Positions 36,731-48,899 of a stretch of 64,000 nt of DNA are shown one piece after another. The notes below the pieces were generated by a model, which had not been told where the DNA came from, did not search any database, and was given only the letters and a program-made list of their open reading frames with translations. Numbering within the stretch: the stretch's first letter is position 1; every line of letters starts with the position of its first letter. This DNA comes from Cerrena zonata (taxonomy: Eukaryota; Basidiomycota; Agaricomycetes; Polyporales; Cerrenaceae), in contig JASBNA010000005.1 of NCBI GenBank assembly GCA_038087015.1, forward strand, positions 1,984,001 through 2,048,000, in the 5' to 3' direction. The position numbers were made by a program, and so were the translations under genes.

Positions 36731-39465
36731 CTACTTCGGTCTACTCTGTGTATGTTCCTAAGAAATTGACCCTCAAAATGGCGGTATTTATCTTGAAATA
36801 CAAGTGAACTCACTAAGTTAGACCTTGGTCCAGAGCATGTAGTTCCTGATGAACCAGTATCTGGTTGCATAGATGTATGTTGTTGAGCCTGAGATGGGAC
36901 AATATGAGGAGGTTCCGGAAGGTGGGAAGTCGGAGTTAAATGAGGAAATTGAAATGAATAGGGAAAGAGCGAGGGATATTGAAATGACGGAGGTGTGTTG
37001 AATGTAGAGTGATGTAGCATGCTCGACATGGAAGGATTTGGGGATGCTGACATGGAGGCAAGAGGTTGTGATGCATGAACTGGTGTATATGGGGTATGTT
37101 GAACAAATGGCACGGCGAAGCTTGAGGTTGACAGGGTGTGAGAGTGTGATGGCGCATGACTTGAAGTATGGAACTTAACGGGACGGTCTTGACCAGTACC
37201 CTGTTGTCCCGTACTGCTGGCATCTGTTCTCTCATTGATACGAAATCGCTTCGGACTCAGAGAGTCATCCTGCAGTGCTTTGGATGCTGGCATTCGTTTT
37301 CGAGCATTGGAGCTTGGCAATGGTTCAGCCTCGGGCTTCTCCTTCACGGATTCCTTTCGGAGTTTCTTGGGGTTTGGTACAAAAGGAATCTTGAGAGCGA
37401 CAACAAACGAGGTAAGCTCTGTTCCATAACGTTGCCACCATACCCAACTCTCTGATAGCAAGATAGCGACATTACCCTCAGAAAGAGGGCCGTGTGCTGA
37501 CAGTGTGGCTACCAGTTCATTGTTCAAGAGCGACTTTGCTTCGTACTGTGCGAGGGCATGATCACGCTCAAATATGTCTCGTCTCCACTGGCGAAGCTGA
37601 GACTGAATCTCGGGAACCGATTCTCCCTTCTTTGGGACACTTTGTTTTGATGCTTTACGTTGTATTCCTGGGCGTGTTGCATCAAATAGTGATGGGTCAC
37701 AGATGTCGCAGCATGGAACAGAAGGGACTGGCCCATAAAACTATCAGCATGCAGCAAGATCCGCTTGTTAACTTGGATATATTCCATACCTTCAAGTGAG
37801 GCTGCTGGTACATCAAACGCTTCAGCCCAAATCTTACGTCGACATGTGGTGCTTTGAACAAATGCCAGGAGACCTTCATCTGCCGCCCCAGGGTCAAGAA
37901 CAGGCGGTTGTCCTGTTGGTGAATTATCGAGCTTCTTGGTGCCTCCCCGATCGAGACCATGTTCACGTGCATATGTCTTTGATGTAGGGTGAGCCTTTGG
38001 TGTACGGGTACCTCTCCGAGTCTTGGCAACCTTTGACTTTGTTATATCTGACTCGCCTTTCTTGATTAGAGTCGAGAACAATGATCGTTCAGCAAGTAGG
38101 ATCGCCAAACCAATACGGCTCGATTTACGAGCAGCGCGACCTGCTCTTTGAATCCAGTTGGACAGGGTCTTCGGAAGTTTCCATTGTACAACAATGTCGA
38201 CATCGGGAATATTACAACCCTGTGAGTCATTAGTTTACCAGTCGCAACACCTTTCTTGAGTATATCACTTACCATACCGGCAGCATCAGTACAAACCATG
38301 ACACGAATCTTGCCATCGCGGAATGCATTCATTGCCTCTCGTCGGTAATCTGCTGACATAGTTGCGTTGAAGGGTCGAAAGAAATTGTGGGATGTGGGTG
38401 ACTGTTTGAGATCGGGATTTCGCTCATGCAGGACTTCCCGAAGGTGGTCAATGATTTCCATACTGACTGTGATGTTGTCCACGTAGATCCACGTTTTCTT
38501 GATGTTTGACCCTTCGTTAATTGTTTCAGGAAGTATGAAGTCCAGGTCACGATAGGAATTGAGAGGGTGTTCACATGCACGGACAACAATTGATACATTC
38601 GAGCGGTCATTACCGACATTGAGGAATCGACTGGAGCCTTTCGAGAACTGAAGTTTTCCGTGGATATCTCGACGTGCGCGTGATGTCAGGGTTGCTGTCA
38701 TAGCAATAACTGGTGTTCCCCTTGGTAGAAAGGCTCGGACGGTCCCAAGTGTCCCGTACTTTTTGCGGAAGTCAGCGCCCCAGTGAGAGATGCAGTGAGC
38801 CTCATTGACGACCATAGAAAGAATCCTTTTGCTGAAGTTGCCATTCCGCAGAACGCGGTTAATAAATGTTCGCGACTGAATCATTTCTGGTGAGATGAGA
38901 AGTATGCTGTGGTTTCCGGACACTAACTTCTACAGACACATCTTCATTGAGAGTAGCTGGATAAAATCATATAACGTACCTTTGCCATGCTCCAGGAACA
39001 CCCACCATTATTACTATTTACAGCAATAGCTTTAAGTCCGAAATCAGTTTGAAATGTCTCTACCATTTCTTCTTCGAGAGCTAATAATGGTGAAATTACA
39101 AGCGTGATTTTACCCTTGCTATTAGGCCAGAGATGGGGTCCTGCAGCTATAGCAGTCTTCCCGAAGCCTGTAGGGGCTTGTATAATCATGTCAACTCCCT
39201 CCAGCTGTGCTTGGACTCCAGCCAGTTGAAACGGTCGAGGCTCACTATCCCACCCATACTTCTCCTTCATCTTCTGAGCTAGGCTCTTCAGGTCATTGTC
39301 TGATAGCCGTGTTATTTTGGGGGGAAGAGTGTCTTGCAGAGGATGTTTTTGCGACCATTTAGAATGTGGAAGGTGGCGGGAGGGAGCCATAGGTGAACCA
39401 GTACGAGTTGAAGAGAATGAGCTTAGAGTAAGAGACACCGAGTCAGAGAGAGAATGATCGGGCAT
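36731..39465 (-). CDS. RecQ-like DNA helicase of the mobile element (left copy)
   Basis: Five exons on the minus strand (38980-39465, 38273-38929, 37790-38219, 36814-37727, 36731-36757) join in frame to 837 residues. Helicase order: RPFQ motif 0 (residues 77-80), Walker A APTGFGKT (97-104), motif II NEAH (204-207, where RecQ has DEAH), motif III MTAT, motif V CTDAAGMGCNIPD crossing an intron, and motif VI QRAGRAAR (405-412). Then follow a RecQ-type zinc cluster (CRRK at 507, then CCDIC at 530-534), a basic linker and a long Ser/Pro-rich tail with no known fold. It would unwind DNA in the nucleus, perhaps during transposition. It is divergent from the DUF6589-like gene with 89 bases between the start codons. 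Confidence 0.88.
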
Positions 39466-39554
39466 ATTCTAAGCCTTCATTCTGACTTCCTACAACCTAA
39501 AACATTATTTCAACAAGGTAACTTCATTTTTCAACGCATTGCCCAGTTATTAAC
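39466..39554. promoter_or_regulatory. Shared divergent promoter (left copy)
   Basis: Only 89 bases separate the start codons of the helicase and DUF6589-like genes, so the promoter or the leaders must be shared or overlapping. No clear TATA box is seen. The mirror copy is 46766-46854. Confidence 0.55.
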
Positions 39555-42500
39555 ATGATATTAATTAGAATGACTTCCAAGTCTGAGTCGGGAAGTACAG
39601 ATACCAGCCCACTCACCGCCTGGCTTCAGAACCGCTTTTCCACCCCACTCTCAGAACCAGAGACAGATGAGGCTGACGGTGAACCAACAACACCATGCCC
39701 ACCATCCCGAGTCACCCAAACAGCGGATGTCAGCAGAAATCCCCTTTCCGGAGTTTCCGCACCTTTGAACCATTCTACAACAAGTCATACTCCTATCATA
39801 ACAGGAGATATCAGCGACATTGACACCTTTTCCTCACCAATTCGAGGCCGCACCAAGGCAGAGAAACGTGCCAGTAAGGCCAACAAGAAGGCAAAGAAAG
39901 CCGCTATTGCACTGGCTGAGAAAGAAGCTCAGAAAGCTCGTAAAAAAGCTGAAGTTGAGCACGCTCACGCACAAGCCATTGCGCTGAAGCATCACAGAAT
40001 ATGGGATGCCCTTGAATACCTGAAATCTCGACAACTCACAATTGGCGATCTACTTTTATTTGTTGTCAATCCTGAGAACTGGGCTGGGCGAGAACGACAT
40101 GAGGGGCTATTCAAGAAACCAACGCTCTTCCGTGAAGTTCTTGACTTCTTGGTATCAGCGCAAAGTAGTACCACCGCTCGCAACATTATACATGAGTGGT
40201 CCATGTCCTATACCAGCACCGTGCTGTCGAATGAAGCCAATACGATCACATCGAATGGAATACTACGTACGCAAAACAAGACAATAGGTGCTTCATTTGC
40301 ATTGGGTTTCGGCATCCTCAAGCTCTACGACCAAATCCACCACTATTGTCCCAACATGGTTCGCCTTTTGTTCGCTTTCTGTACCTCTGCAAAGCAAAAA
40401 AACATAGCATCGGACCAAGCAATGTTGAAGAAGAAACGAGTAAGTCATCAAGTCAATAATTTGAATATTAACCCTGAAGTATTGAGCTCACATATAGTTT
40501 ATTGCCTCCGCACTCCTCATCCTCCTCGGCGCACGAAGTCAGAAGAATAGTTATGCCCGGCAAGTCATTGGGCTCTACCTGTACGCTACTGGCGCACAGC
40601 GACAGGTATTCAGTGTTCTGTCACATCTTGGTGTGTCGTGTAGTTACAACACACTTGCTGGAAGCGGAACACACCAAAGTAATGGGGCAAGTCCATGTCC
40701 GAGTGAATCCGAGATAGTTTCCTCAACGGATGAGGATGAGGAGTTAGGAAAGGGAGTCAAGACAGCTTTCGGTACCAGACTGGCAGGGTCTGAGGTTGAC
40801 AGTGATAGGGATGATGCGAGTGGTACTAGCTCATGTGATAGCAACAAAGGTGAAGAGCAACAGACGAAACGATCAACATTGCACAAGAGAACTCCGGGTC
40901 GAAGTTCTCAGGATGGGCTCTTGAAACGACTTTCAGATGCTCTTCTCGATGCCGTTCGAACGCTTGCCTCCTCAGGTCTTCTAGCTCATGTTTATGACAA
41001 TATAAATATTGTTTTCAAGATTGCAGAACAAATACTAGGATGAAAGGACTCTCAAGAGAATGGTACCTGTGCCACAGTATTCCCATTGTTCAAAGCTACC
41101 AAGGACGATCTTCAGACCCAAGATCTACTAGACTCTGTTGATCAAGCCCCACCATTGCGCCTTGAGGACATCCTTCTCTCGCCTGACGAGAATAAACATC
41201 TTCATGCTTGTCTCCGTCACACCATTTTACGTGTCATCATCCAGCACAGTGGTGGCCGTTTTGATCATTTCAAGGATGATCTGGAACGTACAACACCTGT
41301 GACTGATCGAAAGATCGAGGTCCACAAAACCGATGTCCTACCTCTTCCTGCTATGCCCATTGATGAGTCAAGCACACTGGGTAATGCTACAGTCGTCAAT
41401 GAAATTTTCACAATACTCAAGTACAAACTTATATCCCCCAAATTCTTAAATATCCTCAGAATTCTATTTGGTGATCAACTCTCAGTTGCCCGTCTCCGAG
41501 GTGTCACTAACACTCGAGTTGGTCACGACAAGCCATCTCATGCACTACTCAACACGGTCCATGCCCCGGGTTTATTTCATTATCAGATTGCCTACACCGG
41601 AGCTACTATGGAGAACCACTGGGGTGATCCACAGGCGTATACTCGTGATCCTGGCTCATTGTGTTTTCACAACACTATCCTGGACCGCAAACCTATCATC
41701 ATGTCATCTCCCCCTCCATATCGCACATGCCGTGATCTTGTATTTGTCTCGTTATATGCCCGCATTTTTCGATGTCTAGAGTTGGTATCTGGAGTCGAGA
41801 ATCTTGACGAGCTAGCAAAGGAAACCTCATTTGAAGAACTCGAGGGCTACTGCTGCGAAATTCTGGACTGTTTTGCCAATCCAACTCTTGTCTCGGAGCT
41901 CCGTGATGAACGCGAGGAAGAATTGACTTCCAGTACTTCTGATTCAATTCCATCTACCGTGAAGACCGGTGATATGGTCTTCGAGAATGCATCGCTATTT
42001 CTACGTGATGCGCTTCTTCTTCGAGAGTTTACTGATTCCATCAAGATGGGCGACTCTGGTCGTATTTTCACTATGCTCAAAGTCATGACTCTAGCTTACC
42101 GTGGTGGTGGTCGTCCAAAATATGCGCACGAATGCCTTCATCAGATTCATAATCTCACACATGTCTGGCCAGAGAAACTACGGTGAGTCAATATAATGTC
42201 TGTGGGTTAGCATTACTCATATTCAACTCTAGTGGTGTAATTCTCAATAACTGGCTTGTGAACCCCACGGGCAAACCAAACGCAAATGTGCCTGTTGACT
42301 TACTGCAAGAACACATCAACTACTGGGTGAAAGTAAGAAGGTCCATCTTCATGTTTTATTTTTGGTATTAACGACAGTTTAAGGTTGTTTACAAGGCCCA
42401 TGGTAGCAACGCATCCTGGGAGTGGCTTGCTGTACTATCTCCTTGTATCGAAATTCTAAGGAAGCTCTCTACAGAGATCAATGCAGATCTCGGGTCACGT

Positions 42501-43025
42501 CAAGGCTCAAAACACACATCGCCCGACCTCGCAAATGACATTTCTGCCATCATCAAGTCATTGCGTGAATACCGTGTTTACGAAATCGAGCATGGCCGCG
42601 TTATTGATAGTGACAAGTCCTCGGTACCGAATATTGTTGCTTCTGGGCTCGAAGCATTACTGGGGCCATTGCGCGAGTACAATGACATGTTTCGGAAGCT
42701 CCAGGAACGCCGCCGAATGACACCTCTTATATATGAACCAGGTATGGTGCCTACTCATGCTCGCACCTCAAATATTCCCCCTTCTACATTGTCAGCGGCA
42801 ACAGACCCCCCAGCCACCATCCCCGACTCCCCAACACAGCCTTCTTTACAAACCAAACTGGCTCCCACACACGACACATATATCGAGGTTGGGAATTCCG
42901 ACTCGGAAGATGATTCCCATGATAGTACAAGTGCCGGAAGTCAAGATGAAGAGCTGGATTTATATGGAGATGACGAGCTGTTGCCCCATGTTGAGTCTGA
43001 GGATGTAGACTTAGATATGGACTGA
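39555..43025 (+). pseudogene. DUF6589-like putative transposase with in-frame stop (left copy)
   Basis: Four exons (39555-40439, 40498-42182, 42233-42332, 42384-43025) keep one frame of 1103 codons. The N-terminal part is Ser/Pro-rich, then a Lys/Ala coiled segment (about 95-135). The core opens with YLYATGAQRQVFSVLSHLG, continues with ENGTCATVFPLF, FGDQLSVARLRGV (Asp near 621) and GLFH (His near 656). It then has NNWLVNPTGKP and YKAHGSNASWEWL, and ends in an acidic tail. These blocks match what I remember of DUF6589 proteins, which are expanded in mushrooms. TGA at 41041-41043 interrupts the frame at codon 477, where CGA (Arg) would fit. A 57-base intron with a weak gtttat donor could remove it but would delete conserved-looking residues. 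Transposase role is inference from context. Confidence 0.75.
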
Positions 43026-43098
43026 ATGTTAATGTGTTTAGAGCTACAACATTGAAAGTGACTATTTCGAAATTTGGCTAAGTCCCCACTTTTCGTTG

Positions 43099-43107
43099 GC
43101 GCTAAAT
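43099..43107 (+). repeat. Inner target-site duplication, copy 1
   Basis: GCGCTAAAT lies here, its complement lies at 43213-43221, and a direct copy lies at 56703-56711 right after the CGAGTCTA end of the right element. It is the target of the nested insertion. Confidence 0.8.
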
Positions 43108-43212
43108 GCACCCAGCCAAAAGCGCGTCCAATTCGCCCAGCCGGTTCCTCACAGAAGAACCAAAGCGGAGCGGCGGAGTCCGAATGTGAGGAACTGGCTG
43201 GGAACGAGCCTA
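43108..43212 (-). repeat. 105-bp terminal segment at the palindrome centre (inverted)
   Basis: This is the outer part of the second terminal repeat, ending in the complement of TAGGCTCGT at 43212. A near-identical 102-base version is at 56712-56813 (it lacks AAG and has one C/T difference). It contains a hairpin with 18-base arms at 43136-43153 and 43185-43202. Its orientation gives mismatched duplications for both elements; turning it round restores both. Confidence 0.85.
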
Positions 43213-43294
43213 ATTTAGCGCCAACGAAAAGTGGGGACTTAGCCAAATTTCGAAATAGTCACTTTCAATGTTGTAGCTCTAAACACATTAACAT

Positions 43295-46200
43295 TCAGTC
43301 CATATCTAAGTCTACATCCTCAGACTCAACATGGGGCAACAGCTCGTCATCTCCATATAAATCCAGCTCTTCATCTTGACTTCCGGCACTTGTACTATCA
43401 TGGGAATCATCTTCCGAGTCGGAATTCCCAACCTCGATATATGTGTCGTGTGTGGGAGCCAGTTTGGTTTGTAAAGAAGGCTGTGTTGGGGAGTCGGGGA
43501 TGGTGGCTGGGGGGTCTGTTGCCGCTGACAATGTAGAAGGGGGAATATTTGAGGTGCGAGCATGAGTAGGCACCATACCTGGTTCATATATAAGAGGTGT
43601 CATTCGGCGGCGTTCCTGGAGCTTCCGAAACATGTCATTGTACTCGCGCAATGGCCCCAGTAATGCTTCGAGCCCAGAAGCAACAATATTCGGTACCGAG
43701 GACTTGTCACTATCAATAACGCGGCCATGCTCGATTTCGTAAACACGGTATTCACGCAATGACTTGATGATGGCAGAAATGTCATTTGCGAGGTCGGGCG
43801 ATGTGTGTTTTGAGCCTTGACGTGACCCGAGATCTGCATTGATCTCTGTAGAGAGCTTCCTTAGAATTTCGATACAAGGAGATAGTACAGCAAGCCACTC
43901 CCAGGATGCGTTGCTACCATGGGCCTTGTAAACAACCTTAAACTGTCGTTAATACCAAAAATAAAACATGAAGATGGACCTTCTTACTTTCACCCAGTAG
44001 TTGATGTGTTCTTGCAGTAAGTCAACAGGCACATTTGCGTTTGGTTTGCCCGTGGGGTTCACAAGCCAGTTATTGAGAATTACACCACTAGAGTTGAATA
44101 TGAGTAATGCTAACCCACAGACATTATATTGACTCACCGTAGTTTCTCTGGCCAGACATGTGTGAGATTATGAATCTGATGAAGGCATTCGTGCGCATAT
44201 TTTGGACGACCACCACCACGGTAAGCTAGAGTCATGACTTTGAGCATAGTGAAAATACGACCAGAGTCGCCCATCTTGATGGAATCAGTAAACTCTCGAA
44301 GAAGAAGCGCATCACGTAGAAATAGCGATGCATTCTCGAAGACCATATCACCGGTCTTCACGGTAGATGGAATTGAATCAGAAGTACTGGAAGTCAATTC
44401 TTCCTCGCGTTCATCACGGAGCTCCGAGACAAGAGTTGGATTGGCAAAACAGTCCAGAATTTCGCAGCAGTAGCCCTCGAGTTCTTCAAATGAGGTTTCC
44501 TTTGCTAGCTCGTCAAGATTCTCGACTCCAGATACCAACTCTAGACATCGAAAAATGCGGGCATATAACGAGACAAATACAAGATCACGGCATGTGCGAT
44601 ATGGAGGGGGAGATGACATGATGATAGGTTTGCGGTCCAGGATAGTGTTGTGAAAACACAATGAGCCAGGATCACGAGTATACGCCTGTGGATCACCCCA
44701 GTGGTTCTCCATAGTAGCTCCGGTGTAGGCAATCTGATAATGAAATAAACCCGGGGCATGGACCGTGTTGAGTAGTGCATGAGATGGCTTGTCGTGACCA
44801 ACTCGAGTGTTAGTGACACCTCGGAGACGGGCAACTGAGAGTTGATCACCAAATAGAATTCTGAGGATATTTAAGAATTTGGGGGATATAAGTTTGTACT
44901 TGAGTATTGTGAAAATTTCATTGACGACTGTAGCATTACCCAGTGTGCTTGACTCATCAATGGGCATAGCAGGAAGAGGTAGGACATCGGTTTTGTGGAC
45001 CTCGATCTTTCGATCAGTCACAGGTGTTGTACGTTCCAGATCATCCTTGAAATGATCAAAACGGCCACCACTGTGCTGGATGATGACACGTAAAATGGTG
45101 TGACGGAGACAAGCATGAAGATGTTTATTCTCGTCAGGCGAGAGAAGGATGTCCTCAAGGCGCAATGGTGGGGCTTGATCAACAGAGTCTAGTAGATCTT
45201 GGGTCTGAAGATCGTCCTTGGTAGCTTTGAACAATGGGAATACTGTGGCACAGGTACCATTCTCTTGAGAGTCCTTTCATCCTAGTATTTGTTCTGCAAT
45301 CTTGAAAACAATATTTATATTGTCATAAACATGAGCTAGAAGACCTGAGGAGGCAAGCGTTCGAACGGCATCGAGAAGAGCATCTGAAAGTCGTTTCAAG
45401 AGCCCATCCTGAGAACTTCGACCCGGAGTTCTCTTGTGCAATGTTGATCGTTTCGTCTGTTGCTCTTCACCTTTGTTGCTATCACATGAGCTAGTACCAC
45501 TCGCATCATCCCTATCACTGTCAACCTCAGACCCTGCCAGTCTGGTACCGAAAGCTGTCTTGACTCCCTTTCCTAACTCCTCATCCTCATCCGTTGAGGA
45601 AACTATCTCGGATTCACTCGGACATGGACTTGCCCCATTACTTTGGTGTGTTCCGCTTCCAGCAAGTGTGTTGTAACTACACGACACACCAAGATGTGAC
45701 AGAACACTGAATACCTGTCGCTGTGCGCCAGTAGCGTACAGGTAGAGCCCAATGACTTGCCGGGCATAACTATTCTTCTGACTTCGTGCGCCGAGGAGGA
45801 TGAGGAGTGCGGAGGCAATAAACTATATGTGAGCTCAATACTTCAGGGTTAATATTCAAATTATTGACTTGATGACTTACTCGTTTCTTCTTCAACATTG
45901 CTTGGTCCGATGCTATGTTTTTTTGCTTTGCAGAGGTACAGAAAGCGAACAAAAGGCGAACCATGTTGGGACAATAGTGGTGGATTTGGTCGTAGAGCTT
46001 GAGGATGCCGAAACCCAATGCAAATGAAGCACCTATTGTCTTGTTTTGCGTACGTAGTATTCCATTCGATGTGATCGTATTGGCTTCATTCGACAGCACG
46101 GTGCTGGTATAGGACATGGACCACTCATGTATAATGTTGCGAGCGGTGGTACTACTTTGCGCTGATACCAAGAAGTCAAGAACTTCACGGAAGAGCGTTG

Positions 46201-46765
46201 GTTTCTTGAATAGCCCCTCATGTCGTTCTCGCCCAGCCCAGTTCTCAGGATTGACAACAAATAAAAGTAGATCGCCAATTGTGAGTTGTCGAGATTTCAG
46301 GTATTCAAGGGCATCCCATATTCTGTGATGCTTCAGCGCAATGGCTTGTGCGTGAGCGTGCTCAACTTCAGCTTTTTTACGAGCTTTCTGAGCTTCTTTC
46401 TCAGCCAGTGCAATAGCGGCTTTCTTTGCCTTCTTGTTGGCCTTACTGGCACGTTTCTCTGCCTTGGTGCGGCCTCGAATTGGTGAGGAAAAGGTGTCAA
46501 TGTCGCTGATATCTCCTGTTATGATAGGAGTATGACTTGTTGTAGAATGGTTCAAAGGTGCGGAAACTCCGGAAAGGGGATTTCTGCTGACATCCGCTGT
46601 TTGGGTGACTCGGGATGGTGGGCATGGTGTTGTTGGTTCACCGTCAGCCTCATCTGTCTCTGGTTCTGAGAGTGGGGTGGAAAAGCGGTTCTGAAGCCAG
46701 GCGGTGAGTGGGCTGGTATCTGTACTTCCCGACTCAGACTTGGAAGTCATTCTAATTAATATCAT
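43295..46765 (-). pseudogene. DUF6589-like putative transposase with in-frame stop (right copy)
   Basis: This is the mirror of the gene at 39555-43025, with exons 45881-46765, 44138-45822, 43988-44087 and 43295-43936. The same TGA is present at 45277-45279, so the change is older than the split of the two copies, or was copied by conversion. The sequence is otherwise identical at protein level. If the stop is real, neither copy makes the full protein and mobility would depend on another copy. Confidence 0.75.
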
Positions 46766-46854
46766 GTTAATAACTGGGCAATGCGTTGAAAAATGAAGTT
46801 ACCTTGTTGAAATAATGTTTTAGGTTGTAGGAAGTCAGAATGAAGGCTTAGAAT
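46766..46854. promoter_or_regulatory. Shared divergent promoter (right copy)
   Basis: Mirror of 39466-39554, between the same two start codons. Confidence 0.55.
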
Positions 46855-48274
46855 ATGCCCGATCATTCTCTCTCTGACTCGGTGTCTCTTACTCTAAGCT
46901 CATTCTCTTCAACTCGTACTGGTTCACCTATGGCTCCCTCCCGCCACCTTCCACATTCTAAATGGTCGCAAAAACATCCTCTGCAAGACACTCTTCCCCC
47001 CAAAATAACACGGCTATCAGACAATGACCTGAAGAGCCTAGCTCAGAAGATGAAGGAGAAGTATGGGTGGGATAGTGAGCCTCGACCGTTTCAACTGGCT
47101 GGAGTCCAAGCACAGCTGGAGGGAGTTGACATGATTATACAAGCCCCTACAGGCTTCGGGAAGACTGCTATAGCTGCAGGACCCCATCTCTGGCCTAATA
47201 GCAAGGGTAAAATCACGCTTGTAATTTCACCATTATTAGCTCTCGAAGAAGAAATGGTAGAGACATTTCAAACTGATTTCGGACTTAAAGCTATTGCTGT
47301 AAATAGTAATAATGGTGGGTGTTCCTGGAGCATGGCAAAGGTACGTTATATGATTTTATCCAGCTACTCTCAATGAAGATGTGTCTGTAGAAGTTAGTGT
47401 CCGGAAACCACAGCATACTTCTCATCTCACCAGAAATGATTCAGTCGCGAACATTTATTAACCGCGTTCTGCGGAATGGCAACTTCAGCAAAAGGATTCT
47501 TTCTATGGTCGTCAATGAGGCTCACTGCATCTCTCACTGGGGCGCTGACTTCCGCAAAAAGTACGGGACACTTGGGACCGTCCGAGCCTTTCTACCAAGG
47601 GGAACACCAGTTATTGCTATGACAGCAACCCTGACATCACGCGCACGTCGAGATATCCACGGAAAACTTCAGTTCTCGAAAGGCTCCAGTCGATTCCTCA
47701 ATGTCGGTAATGACCGCTCGAATGTATCAATTGTTGTCCGTGCATGTGAACACCCTCTCAATTCCTATCGTGACCTGGACTTCATACTTCCTGAAACAAT
47801 TAACGAAGGGTCAAACATCAAGAAAACGTGGATCTACGTGGACAACATCACAGTCAGTATGGAAATCATTGACCACCTTCGGGAAGTCCTGCATGAGCGA
47901 AATCCCGATCTCAAACAGTCACCCACATCCCACAATTTCTTTCGACCCTTCAACGCAACTATGTCAGCAGATTACCGACGAGAGGCAATGAATGCATTCC
48001 GCGATGGCAAGATTCGTGTCATGGTTTGTACTGATGCTGCCGGTATGGTAAGTGATATACTCAAGAAAGGTGTTGCGACTGGTAAACTAATGACTCACAG
48101 GGTTGTAATATTCCCGATGTCGACATTGTTGTACAATGGAAACTTCCGAAGACCCTGTCCAACTGGATTCAAAGAGCAGGTCGCGCTGCTCGTAAATCGA
48201 GCCGTATTGGTTTGGCGATCCTACTTGCTGAACGATCATTGTTCTCGACTCTAATCAAGAAAGGCGAGTCAGAT

Positions 48275-48279
48275 ATAAC
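48275..48279 (+). repeat. Retrotransposon target-site duplication, left
   Basis: ATAAC sits just before the TG of the LTR and matches ATAAC at 55131-55135 right after the CA of the other LTR. Five bases is the usual length for Ty3/gypsy integrases. Confidence 0.9.
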
Positions 48280-48881
48280 TGTCAGCGACTAACTAAACTT
48301 ACCTGCCTAGGTTGCCACAAGAACTCTGTCTTAATACTTAAGTAACAATGTTAAGAGGTTAAAACCCAGATAAGTCTCAGTTAGGAGATTCAGGCAACCA
48401 CCTTGAATCAGGTGACTAAGAGTAGGAACTGTCTTAGTTGAATACTCCTATTGAGTAGTATCTCAAGTCTGGGGGATGTATTGCTGAAAACAAGGTCTAT
48501 ATATACTAATCGGCCTGTGGCTATGCACATGTCCTTCTAACCAATCAGATCACTCCTTCCCACGCCCTATACTAGATTACCAATCCAATATCTGCAACCA
48601 ACCAATAGCATTAAAGCCTCACTAGTCATGAGTCAGCCAACTTGATGATGAGTAAGCTAAACCGCCAAACTAACCAATAGCATAAAAGCCTCAAAGGCTG
48701 CTTGGTAATATACTATTGCACAAGCCAATAGCATAAAGAGCTCAGAGAATGCTGAGTAAGCTATGTACATTGGTAAGCATGTGATTATCGAGAGCTTAGT
48801 CATTCCACTTATATCGTGAGAACCTTAGACATGCTTAGTTATGAAAGTAGAAGTATTGCCAAAAACAGTAAGTTCATGACA
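48280..48881 (-). repeat. 3' LTR of the chromovirus
   Basis: 602 bases, TGTCAGCG at the left and CATGACA at the right on the plus strand, matching the LTR at 54529-55130. It contains TATATATA with a downstream AGACTTGAG (minus-strand reading), as in the other copy. Confidence 0.93.
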
Positions 48882-48899
48882 TTACCCCCTCCTTAAGGA
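48882..48899 (-). promoter_or_regulatory. Polypurine tract
   Basis: Read on the minus strand, AAGGAGGGGGTAA directly precedes the 3' LTR. This purine run is the expected primer site for plus-strand cDNA synthesis. Confidence 0.8.

Larger units (their letters stand above)
36474..43107. mobile_element. Left element body (probable host element)
   Basis: It starts TAGACTCGT and runs through the helicase gene (minus strand) and the DUF6589-like gene (plus strand) to GCGCTAAAT. In the reconstruction where the 105-bp centre is turned round, this is the host element. Its last 102 bases have been moved to 56712-56813 by insertion of the second element, giving 6736 bp in total. The helicase gene is uninterrupted here. 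Confidence 0.8.

Noticed and set aside
36731..39465. A telomere-linked RecQ helicase marking a chromosome end
   Set aside because: No telomeric repeats are seen, unique housekeeping genes lie on both sides, and the gene is inside a unit with terminal repeats and target duplications.
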